Counted from the first letter of the stretch, positions 50,801 to 59,742 are shown. The stretch is 64,000 nucleotides of DNA from an uncultured Rhodopila sp. (GCA_903851415.1 CAINOE010000019.1:1-64000); one strand, 5' to 3'. Notes: a model not told the origin generated them from the letters alone. Numbers and translations: made by a program.

Positions 50801-51196
50801 TCATAAGCAACGTAGACCAAGATGTTTTTCCATAGGCAGGAAGTCTCCCCGGTCGTGGAGCAACAGACTCGCGCCGTGTTCGATGCAGAAGGCTCCGATC
50901 AGCATGTCGATGCTGCTGCGAATGGTGATGCCCAACCCGCGCAATTGACGATAATACCGTGCTGCCGTGATAGCAATCGGCTTTCCGCCAAGCTGTATGA
51001 TATCGAACGTGGACAAATTTCGTTCGATGCGGGCGGCCGATGCCTCGTCCCGCGCGCCGCGAAGGACCTCCAACAAAACCAGATCGGGCACCACAATGGC
51101 GGACCGCATCGGGTCCAAGGCGCACAGCTTCCGCACAGCGCCGGTATCCTGGTCACGCAGGTCGCCGATCCAGACGGAGCTGTCGACGACGATCAC
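50801..51196 (-). CDS. vapC: VapC-like PIN-domain toxin
   Basis: This 131-aa PIN-domain ribonuclease has the expected acidic residues Asp5 (VDSSVWIGDL), Glu43 (LLEVLRG), Asp97 (SSIDMLIGAF) and Asp115 (LLHDRGDF). ATG 51196 overlaps the end of vapB by 4 nt. VapC toxins cleave tRNA or other RNA and are neutralised by VapB. All catalytic residues are kept, so this pair is probably functional. Confidence 0.92.
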   Translation of the reverse strand: MIVVDSSVWIGDLRDQDTGAVRKLCALDPMRSAIVVPDLVLLEVLRGARDEASAARIERNLSTFDIIQLGGKPIAITAARYYRQLRGLGITIRSSIDMLIGAFCIEHGASLLLHDRGDFLPMEKHLGLRCL

Positions 51197-51387
51197 CGGT
51201 CCGCGCGCATCTCGTCAAGATCGCCTTCCCAACCGAGGCCGCGCAAATCCTCAATAGCTCGGCGTTGCTCATAGGCGCGCACGAGACGCCGTAATGCCTC
51301 CTCAATAGCGCCTTTCTTGGTCCGCTGGCCGGTTGCCGCCATAGCCTGCTCGACCAGCGCATCGTCCAAGTCGATATTCGTCCGCAT
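51193..51387 (-). CDS. vapB: VapB-like antitoxin
   Basis: This 64-aa protein starts at Met 51387 (MRTNIDLDDALVEQAM); an upstream Met at 51429 is less likely. It has a ribbon-helix-helix-type N-terminus and a C-terminal GLGWEGDLDEMR segment, typical of VapB antitoxins whose C-terminus covers the PIN active site. It precedes vapC with a 4-nt overlap and very likely autoregulates the pair. Confidence 0.9.
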   Translation of the reverse strand: MRTNIDLDDALVEQAMAATGQRTKKGAIEEALRRLVRAYEQRRAIEDLRGLGWEGDLDEMRADR

Positions 51388-51613
51388 GGTCCCACCCAAT
51401 GTGTATGATGGCGCCAACCCTATGCACATTCCACTCGGAGCACAATGCCTCGTTCGAGCGGGTCGTAAACCGCGACCCTTGGCGCCGCGTATCGCGAAAC
51501 GGGTGGCCGAGATGTCCGCTGAACCGAAGTGAGACTAATCGAGGCAGTTTCCCGACCCACCTCCGCCTGACTGTTATGTGGTATCTACCGTATACCACCG
51601 ATCGGAGGCGCCG

Positions 51614-51940
51614 ATGGCGATTACCGCATGCGAGGATCAAAGGACCGAGCGCTTCCTGGCAGGCGAGCGTGTAAAGGAATTTCAGGTTTTCGCCGATGCG
51701 GCTGCCAAAGCCCTCACCCGGCTTCAGGCGGCTGTCGTCCTGAGCGATCTGCGCACACCGCCGTCAAGCTACTTCGAGGCGTTGGGCGGCGACCGAAAGG
51801 GACAGTAAAGCATTCGGATCAACAAAAAGAACAGGGTCTGTTTCAAATGGGCGCCGCATTCCATGGCTCCGGCCAAGTCGGACGCGCTTCAGGCTTCCGG
51901 AGACGCCTATGACGTTGAAATCGTGATCGACTACCACTGA
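51614..51940 (+). pseudogene. higB: HigB-type toxin gene with in-frame nonsense codon
   Basis: The 109-codon frame encodes a RelE/HigB toxin, with DRKGQ, SIRINxxNRVCFKW and DVEIVIDYH in family order. A TAA at 51806-51808 stands where related toxins have Tyr (Q-Y-S-I-R), and the frame is otherwise open to TGA 51938. One base change (TAC to TAA) explains it. The intact antitoxin follows at 51996, so toxin loss with antitoxin retained is likely. Confidence 0.82.
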
Positions 51941-51995
51941 CCCGCTCATGACCCGACCCGCGCACTCAACGACAAACCCCGCCAGGAACCGCACC

Positions 51996-52298
51996 ATGGC
52001 CTATCCGGTTGACAATCTCCCTCCGATCCACCCCGGCATCTTCCTTCGCGATGAACTGGAGGCCCTGGACCTGAGCGCGCGGAAGTTCGCTGAGCACATC
52101 CATGTGCCGCATAACGCCGTTACCGGGATCATGAACGGCGATCGGTCGGTCAGCGCGCAAATGGCGATCCGGCTTGGCCAGGCATTCGGCACCACGCCGC
52201 AATATTGGCTGAACCTCCAGACGATCTATGACCTGAAGCGGGCGCGGACCGAGATGCCGCCCGAAGCACTTCAGATCACACCCTATGCGGCAGCCTGA
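51996..52298 (+). CDS. higA: HigA-like antitoxin, copy 1
   Basis: This 100-aa XRE-type HTH protein starts at Met 51996 with AGGA 7 nt upstream. It shows the HigA pattern HPGIFLRDELEAL, SARKFAEHIHVPHNAVTGI and GTTPQYWLNLQTIYDL. It follows the broken higB gene by 55 nt. The copy at 56410 is nearly the same over its full length. Confidence 0.9.
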   Translation: MAYPVDNLPPIHPGIFLRDELEALDLSARKFAEHIHVPHNAVTGIMNGDRSVSAQMAIRLGQAFGTTPQYWLNLQTIYDLKRARTEMPPEALQITPYAAA

Positions 52299-52367
52299 AC
52301 GGAACCATTGACCGTAAGCTCCGACGCGCTCCCGCTCTCGGCTGAAGCGATTACGGGAGATGCTGAA

Positions 52368-52691
52368 ATGAGCGACGACATGGACATCATCCGCGGCAGT
52401 GGCAACGTGTTCCGCGACCTCGGCCACCCTGACGCCGATCGCGAGCAACTGCGCGCACTGCTTGCGGCCAAGATCATTGGCGTGCTTGATGAGCGCAAGC
52501 TGACGGTGCGCGCCGCACATGAAGCGACGGGCGTTGCGGCGGCCGACTTTTCCCGTATCCGCAACGCCAATCTCGGCCGCTTCACGATCGATCGCTTGAT
52601 GACCATTCTCTCCAGCCTGGGGCAGGACGTCGAGATCTCGGTCGATGTTCGTCCGCGGCGCATCATCGCGCCGATGGGGCTACGGCCGTAA
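52368..52691 (+). CDS. XRE-family transcriptional regulator
   Basis: This 107-aa HTH protein starts at ATG 52368 with GGAGATG upstream. It belongs to the small XRE family often paired with RelE/HigB-like toxins (RDLGHPDADREQLRALLAAKII, TVRAAHEATGVAAADFSRIRNA). No toxin gene lies immediately upstream, so it may be an orphan antitoxin or a general regulator. Confidence 0.78.
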   Translation: MSDDMDIIRGSGNVFRDLGHPDADREQLRALLAAKIIGVLDERKLTVRAAHEATGVAAADFSRIRNANLGRFTIDRLMTILSSLGQDVEISVDVRPRRIIAPMGLRP

Positions 52692-52745
52692 GCAGGTTCG
52701 GCGGCCTTGCGCGCTATCAGCCGGTTTGTCTGAACCGGCGAACGA

Positions 52746-53564
52746 TCAGCCCGGCTTCGGCGTATCGTCGCGAATCATTACGCTGCCGATCTCGGGGGAG
52801 GACGGCCAATGGCCTCGGCGAGAGGCGCCCCGGGCGGTGTAGGCGGCCAGATCGTCAGGGTCCGGCTGCACCGGCGCGCCGTCCTTCAGGAACAACATCC
52901 CTTCCATTCCGGCGGGCATGGCGCGGACGAAGCTGCCGGCTTCCGCCAGCAACTCCCGCAGCCGCTTCGACACGGCGGCTGCGTCAACCGGCTCGGTCAA
53001 ATCCAAATCGGCGTAGTCATCCGCCCGATAACGCGCGTTGCGGCGGATTTCCGTGATCAGGCTTTCGGGCGAATAGCCGGGGTCTTTCGCGACGGCGGCC
53101 CAGATGACCGCACCGAGCGGCAAGTGGCGGTCGTGGATGTAAAGCAGATCAAGCACGTCGCGCGGTTCCCGCCGCCCCGCTGCCGCCAGCGCCTTGTTCG
53201 TCGCGATGTCGGCCACATGCAGGCGGTAGCCGAATAACGGGTCTTTCAGCGTGGGGAAGAAACGGTAGTCACTGTCCCGCACCCATTCGAGTCTCGTGCT
53301 CTCGCCCTGTCGTTGCACGACCGCGGCGTGAATGCCGGCCTCTCGCCGCAGCCAGTGGACGCCGAAGCCGTTCCCGGCCAGAAGCGCGGTATCCGCTTCG
53401 GCCGCCTGCGCGACGGCTTCCTCGCGGTCGTGGAAAATGTCGATGGCGGCGGAGAAGCGCGGGCCGTCCTGGTTGAGCGCGGCGGCGCCTGCCACGTCGC
53501 TTTCCGGGTTGCGGTGCGCTGCCAGCAGTCGCAGGATCTCCGCCTGGAGCTCAGAGAGCGGCAC
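52746..53564 (-). CDS. AbiEii-like nucleotidyltransferase toxin with altered motif
   Basis: This 272-aa protein resembles the nucleotidyl-transferase AbiEii/AbiGii toxin family, with the RFSxxIDIFHD block near 36-46 and downstream DLLYIHD helices. The family motif is usually S-x-D-I-D; here it is S-A-A-I-D, so one of two metal-binding Asp residues is missing. ATG 53564 overlaps the antitoxin stop by 14 nt. AbiEii toxins transfer nucleotides to tRNA or other targets; this one may be inactive. Confidence 0.7.
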   Translation of the reverse strand: MPLSELQAEILRLLAAHRNPESDVAGAAALNQDGPRFSAAIDIFHDREEAVAQAAEADTALLAGNGFGVHWLRREAGIHAAVVQRQGESTRLEWVRDSDYRFFPTLKDPLFGYRLHVADIATNKALAAAGRREPRDVLDLLYIHDRHLPLGAVIWAAVAKDPGYSPESLITEIRRNARYRADDYADLDLTEPVDAAAVSKRLRELLAEAGSFVRAMPAGMEGMLFLKDGAPVQPDPDDLAAYTARGASRRGHWPSSPEIGSVMIRDDTPKPG

Positions 53565-53802
53565 GGCACGCCTCTTCGATCTTCACCGCGAGCGGGCGGG
53601 ACTGCATGTTGCCTTCCCGCCGCAGGCTTTCGGCGACGACAAGCGCCTGGGCGATGGTCGGGTGATCGCTCGGCCGGCGGTTCCAAAGCGCCATTGCGCC
53701 GAATTGGCTGAAGGCTTCACGATACAGAGCGGCGACCGGGTCCGGGGCTGGTCGCCCGGCTCCGGCCTCCTTCAGTTCGTCCAGGTTGCGGAGGTCCGTC
53801 AT
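53551..53802 (-). CDS. Small antitoxin-like protein paired with nucleotidyltransferase
   Basis: This 83-aa helical protein (MTDLRNLDELKEAG..., ALYREAFSQFGAMALWNRRP) precedes the AbiEii-like toxin, with a 14-nt overlap. It is similar to small partners of AbiEii-type toxins. A truncated copy sits at 48529-48726. There is no HTH motif, so it may act by direct binding or modification rather than repression. Confidence 0.72.
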   Translation of the reverse strand: MTDLRNLDELKEAGAGRPAPDPVAALYREAFSQFGAMALWNRRPSDHPTIAQALVVAESLRREGNMQSRPLAVKIEEACRAAL

Positions 53803-53867
53803 GCTTGGATCGCCTGTCTATATGCAACGATTACCACAGGTTCGGCCAGCGGTGGGGGTTTGTTCAT

Positions 53868-53960
53868 GGTAGGTGCCGCATGCCACGGTTCCGGCCGGGA
53901 CGGACGCGCTTCAGGCTTCCGGAGACGCCTATGACGTCGAAATCGTGATCGATTACCATT
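53868..53960 (+). pseudogene. 3' fragment of a HigB toxin gene
   Basis: This segment repeats the end of the higB pseudogene at 51850-51940, including GCTTCAGGCTTCCGGAGACG and the YDVEIVIDYH region, with a few substitutions. It has no stop at the usual place. It is a remnant only. Confidence 0.75.
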
Positions 53961-54003
53961 GGCGCGTTCAAAAGCCTGGGTCGTTCGCGAAAGCGGCCCG
54001 GAT

Positions 54004-54038
54004 GGCAAGCGGCGGTCGTGGATGTAGAGAAGATCACG
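54004..54038 (-). pseudogene. Fragment of the AbiEii-like toxin gene
   Basis: GGCAAG-GGCGGTCGTGGATGTA-AG-AGATCA is shared with 53119-53153 inside the toxin gene, differing at a few bases. It overlaps the 3' end of the MFS gene by 5 nt. It marks a rearrangement point. Confidence 0.6.
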
Positions 54039-55368
54039 TTCTCCGCGAACGCGCCATCATGCGTTCCAGCCGCGGATCGTGGCCCGCCAGCACCACCGCG
54101 ATGGCGGTCACCAACGGTCCTACCGCCAGGCACAGCAGCCCGATGTCGGCACTGCCGGTGGCATCCTTCACCAGCCCGAAGACGGATGGCCCGAGCCACC
54201 CGCCCAGATTGCCGACGGCGTTGATCATGGCCAGGCCACCTGCCGCCGCAACGCCGGTCAGCATGGCGCTCGGCAGCGACCAGAATGTCGGAATAAGCGA
54301 TTGCTGGCCCATCATCGCGACGCACAGCGCGATCATCGTCACGACCGGGTGGCCTGCGCCGACGAGGACGCAGACCGCCAATCCCGCCGCGGCCACCAGG
54401 GCAGCGCCGGCGACATGCCAGATCCGCTCACCGTGAAGGTCGGAATGATAGCCCCAGTAGATCATCGCCACGAAGGCGCACAGATAGGGCAGCGCGCTCA
54501 CCAGGCCGATCCAGTCGGTCGATACCCCGAGGCCCTTGACGATCAGCGGCAGGAAGAACACCAGCCCATACGCCGAACCGTTCTGGCCGACATAGGCCAG
54601 TGTCAGCAGCCATAGCTTCGGGTTACGGAACGCCTGGCCAAGCGAATACTTGCGGACGGCCTCACGCTGGGCTTGCTCGGAGTCCAGCCGCTCCTGCAGC
54701 CAGGTCCGCTGTTGCGGCCTCAGCCACGCCGCGTCCTTCGGCCGGTCGGTCAACAGCGCCCACGTCACGACGCCCATGATGATCGGCGGCAACCCCTCGA
54801 TGATGAACAGCCACTGCCAGCCCTCCAGGCCCCCCCAGCCCTGCAACCGCAACAGCAGCCCGCCGATGGGCGGGCCGACGAACAGCGAGATCACGCTGGC
54901 CGACTGGAAAATACCCATCATCCGGGTGCGGTAGTAGGAGGGAAACCACCAGGTCATATACAGCAGCACGCCCGGGTAGAACCCGGCTTCGGCCAGCCCC
55001 AGCAGGACTCGGTTGACGTAGAAGCTCGGCTCGCTCCAGACGAAGCCGGACAATGCGGCGATGATGCCCCAGGTGATCAGGATGCGGGCGATCCAGCGCC
55101 GCGCGCCGACCCGGTTGAGGATCAGGTTGCTCGGTATCTCGCCCAGAAAGTATCCCAGGAAGAAAAGCCCGGCACCGAAGCCAAACACCGTATTGCTGAA
55201 GCCGAGATACTTGACCATGGTCGTCGCCGCCATGCCGACGTTCGACCGGTCCAGGTAGGCACAGAAATAACCGAGCATGAGCAGCGGCATCAACCGGAAG
55301 GTCACGCGCCGGATGGTTTCCCGTTCAATCGGCTCGATTTCGCGCAGGGTTGGCGCCGTTTCAGGCAT
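54034..55368 (-). CDS. MFS transporter, anion:cation symporter family
   Basis: This 444-aa major-facilitator protein has about 12 membrane helices. It starts at Met 55368 (MPETAPTL) behind GGAGG. The RSNVGMAA segment near 42-49 and the EIPSNLILNRVGARRW loop near 77-92 place it in the ACS branch, which carries organic anions such as tartrate, phthalate or hydroxyphenylacetate. The substrate is unknown and it lies alone between toxin-antitoxin genes. Confidence 0.87.
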   Translation of the reverse strand: MPETAPTLREIEPIERETIRRVTFRLMPLLMLGYFCAYLDRSNVGMAATTMVKYLGFSNTVFGFGAGLFFLGYFLGEIPSNLILNRVGARRWIARILITWGIIAALSGFVWSEPSFYVNRVLLGLAEAGFYPGVLLYMTWWFPSYYRTRMMGIFQSASVISLFVGPPIGGLLLRLQGWGGLEGWQWLFIIEGLPPIIMGVVTWALLTDRPKDAAWLRPQQRTWLQERLDSEQAQREAVRKYSLGQAFRNPKLWLLTLAYVGQNGSAYGLVFFLPLIVKGLGVSTDWIGLVSALPYLCAFVAMIYWGYHSDLHGERIWHVAGAALVAAAGLAVCVLVGAGHPVVTMIALCVAMMGQQSLIPTFWSLPSAMLTGVAAAGGLAMINAVGNLGGWLGPSVFGLVKDATGSADIGLLCLAVGPLVTAIAVVLAGHDPRLERMMARSRRT

Positions 55369-55603
55369 GTCGGTTTCCTCCTGGATGCTCGGCCGCATGA
55401 TCCCGTCTTGTTCGCGCGCTTAGCGGGGTTCGGAAGGATGGGTATACAACGCGCCAATGCGCAAGATCTGGTTTCTCGGCGAGGCCGCTTGCCGGACCCG
55501 GGGGTTAGGCCGGATTTGCCCCGAGGGGCACCGGTCTGGAAGCGGCTTTCACCCGTTCACGTTCCGAGGTTGCGTATAACATCCGACCCTCATACTATGC
55601 GGC

Positions 55604-55945
55604 ATGGTCGAGGCAGACCACGCACTGGATTTTCTGCTCAGCCTGAACGGTTCCGAGTTTCGGCTGGAATGCGGCTATGTGGTCAAGATCGAAGCCCGGT
55701 CGGTTGCCGCCACACCGCACCGGCCGCAGGGGTTGAAATACAGCCTGACGCTGCACGATCTTGCCGGGCAGAGGATTTACGGGATGGATAACGCTCACGG
55801 TCTGCGCCGGGCACCGGAATATGATCACCGGCACGTCTATGGCCGCCGGAAGCTGGTCCCCTACCAGTACCGCGGCCCGGCTGAATTGCTGGAAGATTTT
55901 TATCGCGAAGTGGATCGAATTTTGATCGAAAGAGGGCTGCAATGA
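55604..55945 (+). CDS. TumE-like toxin (DUF6516)
   Basis: This 113-aa protein matches the DUF6516/TumE family in size and order, with LTLHDLAGQRIYGMDNAHG and an HRHVYGRRK core near 76-84 and a C-terminal DFYREVDRILIERG helix. It precedes the HTH antitoxin, overlapping by 4 nt (ATGA). TumE-TumA is a type II module. This is the complete version of the module whose antitoxin fragment lies at 48347. Confidence 0.78.
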   Translation: MVEADHALDFLLSLNGSEFRLECGYVVKIEARSVAATPHRPQGLKYSLTLHDLAGQRIYGMDNAHGLRRAPEYDHRHVYGRRKLVPYQYRGPAELLEDFYREVDRILIERGLQ

Positions 55946-56355
55946 GCGTCACGCCGGAGAGATTCAAGACCGGGACATTCAGGGAGTTCAAGGACTTCAC
56001 GCTGGCGGTAGCGCGCGGCGAGCGTCAGGTCGATCCGAATGAGCCGAAAATCTGGATCGAGAGGCGGCCCGGCGACACCGACTCGGAGACAGTCGTGCGA
56101 TTTGCCTCGCTCGAAGCCGGGGCCAAGCTGCTGTCGGCAAAGAACCGCGATCTTTTGCGACTTATCGCCACGCGCGAGCCAAAATCCGTGACCGAACTCG
56201 CCGATATGGCGAACCGCGCCCCGCAGAATGTGCAACGGACATTGCATCGATTGAACAAGGCCGGGATCGTGCGCCTCAGCCGCGGCGAGGGGCGCGCGGT
56301 CCGCCCGACCCTTATCGCTCGCAAGGTTCATATCGAGATAGAGCTTGGCAACTGA
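55942..56355 (+). CDS. TumA-like HTH antitoxin
   Basis: This 137-aa protein has a C-terminal winged HTH (SVTELADMANRAPQNVQRTLHRLNKAGIV, a MarR-like pattern near 86-114). It starts inside the TumE stop codon, so translation is coupled. It should neutralise the DUF6516 toxin and autoregulate. Its first half is the source sequence of the broken fragment next to pta. Confidence 0.82.
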   Translation: MSVTPERFKTGTFREFKDFTLAVARGERQVDPNEPKIWIERRPGDTDSETVVRFASLEAGAKLLSAKNRDLLRLIATREPKSVTELADMANRAPQNVQRTLHRLNKAGIVRLSRGEGRAVRPTLIARKVHIEIELGN

Positions 56356-56409
56356 GACCTGACGGGGGACGCTCAGTGATGAGCCAGGGGGTATTGCAGG
56401 ACCCGCCGC

Positions 56410-56712
56410 ATGGCCTATCCGGTTGACAATCTTCCTCCGACCCATCCCGGAGTCTTCCTTCGCGATGAGCCGGAGGCCCTGGACCTGAGGGCTCGGAAGT
56501 TCGCTGAGCACATCCACGTGCCGCATAACGCAGTGGCGGGGAGCATGAACGGCGATCGGTCGGTCAGCGCGCAAATGGCGATCCGGCTCGGCCAGGCGTT
56601 CGGCACCACGCCGCAGTATTGGCTGAACCTTCAGACGATCTATGACCTGAAGCGGGCGCGGGCGGAGATGCCAGCCAAAGCGTTGCGGATCAAAGCCTGT
56701 GCGCCAGGCTGA
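56410..56712 (+). CDS. higA: HigA-like antitoxin, copy 2 (orphan)
   Basis: This 100-aa near-copy of the antitoxin at 51996 has matching start context (AGGA 8 nt before ATG) and a conserved HTH. Substitutions include Pro for Leu in RDEPEAL and Ser for Ile in AGSMNG, within the helical region. No HigB gene lies upstream; the preceding gene is TumA. It is a duplicated, orphaned antitoxin that could still bind DNA. Confidence 0.85.
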   Translation: MAYPVDNLPPTHPGVFLRDEPEALDLRARKFAEHIHVPHNAVAGSMNGDRSVSAQMAIRLGQAFGTTPQYWLNLQTIYDLKRARAEMPAKALRIKACAPG

Positions 56713-56875
56713 ACGGAACCGGACGTTTGCCGCAAACGCGACGCGTTACTGATCCGCGACCCTCTAGGCCGCGCCGGCCGGAAAGGGAAGCCTGCCACGA
56801 CCGAAAGAACCCCGCCGGCGCTGAAGGCGCTTCCTCAAACTAGCGCAACCCGATCCGCAACCTCTCCGCTCGCCG

Positions 56876-56921
56876 CATAAATCCAATACCGAAGGCCATC
56901 TCCAGGCCTTCTTGGTTTATG
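56876..56921. other. Inverted repeat in intergenic region
   Basis: GAAGGCC (56891-56897) pairs with GGCCTTC (56905-56911), and CATAAA (56876-56881) pairs with TTTATG (56916-56921), forming a two-part hairpin. There is no U-run. The rest of 56713-57006 holds nothing recognised. Confidence 0.4.
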
Positions 56922-57006
56922 CGCCATTGCGCGTTCTTACAGACAATGCTATGCGCGATCACGGGTTCGTGATCTGGAAGCGCGGCTTTCGTAGGGACGG
57001 TTCAGA

Positions 57007-57282
57007 ATGTGGAAGAAGATGAAGACTCTCTTGGCGGTTGCGATCGGCACTGCAACCCTAACGATTGGCCTCGGTCCCGCATTCGCTAAGGACTTTCGTT
57101 CCGACCCGATGCCACTTGATCCAAGAAGGTGTGCCGGTGATCAGGTTGTTTGGGTCAACACAAAATCCCATATCTTCCATTTTGCGGGTCAAACATGGTT
57201 TGGCCATACGAAAGAAGGGAAATACATCTGCCGTCTTGCTGCGCTCAGCGAAGGCGACCGCCCTACCCATAACGGACAATAG
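57007..57282 (+). CDS. Small secreted protein
   Basis: This 91-aa protein has a clear signal peptide (MWKKMKTLLAVAIGTATLTI to AFA-KD) and a mature part with VWVNTKSHIFHFAGQTWFG and GKYICRLAALSEGDR. Similar small exported proteins with a VNTKS-x-HFxG-x-xWYG pattern are widespread and unannotated. Two Cys residues are in the mature part. Base composition is AT-richer than the window average. Confidence 0.78.
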   Translation: MWKKMKTLLAVAIGTATLTIGLGPAFAKDFRSDPMPLDPRRCAGDQVVWVNTKSHIFHFAGQTWFGHTKEGKYICRLAALSEGDRPTHNGQ

Positions 57283-57288
57283 AGCCGA

Positions 57289-58482
57289 ATGACCTCAAAT
57301 CTGTCGTTCCCCTCGGCCATGCCTAGCGGGCCTTCACCCACCACAGAGGACGGTCTTTTGCCATTCTGTCATCGTCAAACTATTTTTCTGATGGCCATCA
57401 GGGAAGCCTGGGACATCCTTATTTGCAAAAACCATACCTTGTGGTGCATCGCTGCGTTCGTTGTGATGACAATCACGGCCATTGGCGGAAGTCGTGGCGA
57501 AGTGATCGCTGAGTCAGGAGATTGGCGGGCCTTTAAGTCTGCCGGGTCTTGTGGCATCGGAATCGGGAACAGCGCTGCATTCGCCTTATTCTATTTTTCG
57601 AAATCGGATGCTTACGCATTGGATATCTCAAGCGCTGCTTCATGGAACTTTTCAGAAGGAGAGAATCCTGCCATTCGTATAATGAGTGACGGCCACTCTG
57701 TCTTATCCCGTGACGACGGTGCGATGCGAGACAACCTCATTCAATTTCAGTTGTCCGCCGATGAAGCAAAAACCCTCCTCAATAACGTCTCGAACGGCAC
57801 GCGACTTCAGATTCAGTTTCCCAACAGCGATAACGAGGGTGGTTTCATCTCACTCAGGGGAGGTCGGGCGACGGCGTCGGCATTCTCACGTTGCGTCTCA
57901 GAAAGCGTTGTCAAAACGAACGGCTATGGGTCGATAAACAATACCGCAACTCCGACCTTTGATATGACTTTTGATGTATTTCGCGCAGATCTTGATGACA
58001 AGATACGCGAAGATACGATCGACAAAAGTCGCCCTGACTTTAGTACCATCAACGTGTGTAAAAAAACGGTTGACCGCTATACATGCAATTTCCACGATAC
58101 CGGCTTTCAAAGCACCATCGCCAGCTTCAAGAAACTGGGTCTCTTGAATGGTCAGTTTACGCTCAAGTTGGGGCTTACAGTCGATACAGCCGGCGGTAAG
58201 GTGAGCCGCATCACTCTCTCGGGTGATCGGAGGGACCCGGCAAATATGCTTCAGTTTATAGGGACTGTTCAGAACGTCATGCAAATTTTCGATCCAAAGG
58301 CCGGTCAGGAGGAAGGTCAAACGAAGAAGATTTTAGACGATCTTGGATTGATGCGGGGCGATAGCGCCGATGACATTGGAAAGCCCCGTATCGCGATCGA
58401 ACCATACGCCGAAATTGATTGTCTTATTCAAAGTTCACACGTCACCACGCACGTGGAATGTCAATTTTTGCCGAGATCATAG
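57289..58482 (+). CDS. Hypothetical membrane-anchored protein
   Basis: This 397-aa protein has one hydrophobic segment near 51-66 (TLWCIAAFVVMTITAIGG), followed by a large non-cytoplasmic part. Several Cys residues (CGIGIGNSA, INVCKKTVDRYTCNF) may form disulfides. It starts 7 nt after the secreted protein gene on the same strand. No homologous domain is recognised. Low GC content suggests transfer. Confidence 0.7.
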   Translation: MTSNLSFPSAMPSGPSPTTEDGLLPFCHRQTIFLMAIREAWDILICKNHTLWCIAAFVVMTITAIGGSRGEVIAESGDWRAFKSAGSCGIGIGNSAAFALFYFSKSDAYALDISSAASWNFSEGENPAIRIMSDGHSVLSRDDGAMRDNLIQFQLSADEAKTLLNNVSNGTRLQIQFPNSDNEGGFISLRGGRATASAFSRCVSESVVKTNGYGSINNTATPTFDMTFDVFRADLDDKIREDTIDKSRPDFSTINVCKKTVDRYTCNFHDTGFQSTIASFKKLGLLNGQFTLKLGLTVDTAGGKVSRITLSGDRRDPANMLQFIGTVQNVMQIFDPKAGQEEGQTKKILDDLGLMRGDSADDIGKPRIAIEPYAEIDCLIQSSHVTTHVECQFLPRS

Positions 58483-58522
58483 CATAAGTTATTAAAAGTT
58501 TCGCACCTACTCCAATTTGTCG

Positions 58523-59545
58523 TCAGAAGAATACTCTCCTGGGGCCGCAGCCGGCCTCCTTCTCCCCCATTGAATTGTAGACACCCGCGATATCATCCAA
58601 CTTTTCCGTTTGAAGCTCGATAGGTGAGTTAAGAGAATGTGTTGCACCCCCGTCAGGAAGAAGAAAAAAACGAAGCTCACGCTGGCCGGCATAACGAAAT
58701 GGCTTTAAGCCGATTACCGCAAACTGTCCTTCTCCCCAAGATGGTGGAAAATGTTCGTCGTAATAATCGACCGCAACGCGGCCACAAATCAGCTCAGATG
58801 GTTGAGCCGCCTCAGAAAGGCGAAGATGAAATTTCTCTACATCAAAAAGAACAAAAAAGCCCTGCTCATGCATATTTTCAAGTGAAAATTCCCCAAGCAA
58901 TCTGGCATCGAGTTCTGTACTAAAACTTAAGAGCCAATACGGAAGGACTGTCGTTTTTCCTTCGACCGAATGGGTGCGCGAACCGGAAAGCCGGATTTCG
59001 CCTGCCAGCGGACGGCGCACGCCGTTCTCCAATGTGATCGTTGCAAGGGATCCCGGGAGGAATATGTCTCGTGCAATCTCATCGTCTCGTTGGGAAGTTT
59101 GCAGAGCCGGGTCAGCGTAACTAGAGGCGGCGCCAAATCGGATCTTGCCGTCAAGGAGGTCCGTAAGCCATCTTATTTTACTTATACGGACCGCTAAGGG
59201 ATTTCGGCGCCTAATGTAATCCCGATGCAATTTATGTGGTGCACCTAAATCCTTCGCAGGTGGCGCAACCATTCCTCTACGTTCCAGTTCGCATAAGGTA
59301 AACTGACGAGCACGAAACCACCACCAAGGGCTCTGCCAGCCGAATTCCGGCCTCAGGGCATCATTCCAAAATGCACTGCCACATAGGAATTGAATATTTT
59401 TCTCGATTTCCGCCAAACGCCCGTTCAGGTTGGCTTCGGAAGTATCGGACAAGGCAGGATGCGCTTGATACAATGCCGACCACAGCGACACATCAAAGGC
59501 ACTATGGCCCTTTTTTTCCTCTATAATTTTTTCGAAATAAGTCAT
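58523..59545 (-). CDS. Hypothetical protein, weak DUF2971-like resemblance
   Basis: This 340-aa protein has no signal peptide. A segment LLDGKIRFGAASSYADPALQTSQRDDE near 131-157 and a later YWLLSFSTELDARLLGEF segment resemble the general pattern of DUF2971 proteins, which may be ADP-ribosyltransferase-like, but the match is weak. It is AT-richer than average. It is convergent with the hypothetical gene at 57289. Confidence 0.65.
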   Translation of the reverse strand: MTYFEKIIEEKKGHSAFDVSLWSALYQAHPALSDTSEANLNGRLAEIEKNIQFLCGSAFWNDALRPEFGWQSPWWWFRARQFTLCELERRGMVAPPAKDLGAPHKLHRDYIRRRNPLAVRISKIRWLTDLLDGKIRFGAASSYADPALQTSQRDDEIARDIFLPGSLATITLENGVRRPLAGEIRLSGSRTHSVEGKTTVLPYWLLSFSTELDARLLGEFSLENMHEQGFFVLFDVEKFHLRLSEAAQPSELICGRVAVDYYDEHFPPSWGEGQFAVIGLKPFRYAGQRELRFFLLPDGGATHSLNSPIELQTEKLDDIAGVYNSMGEKEAGCGPRRVFF

Positions 59546-59742
59546 ACATTCCTCATAGGGTCTGTCTCACTTTTTCGCAGCAGGCGGACGCGCTAGCCCG
59601 TCTTCTGATAGGCTCGGGAGCGGCAGCCAAGGCTGGACCTGCCCTACGTCCGCTTCCCACCGAAGCGGTCTTTCTCGGGCCTGCCTTGCCCCTCGCCGAT
59701 GTCATCGCCTCGGCCCCCCCCTTCGGCACCCCCCGTCTCTCC

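Noticed and set aside
59546..59742. Possible insertion-sequence remnant between the hypothetical gene and the PLP enzyme
   Set aside because: No transposase frame, terminal inverted repeat or target duplication can be seen. I see nothing certain in this 197-nt stretch.
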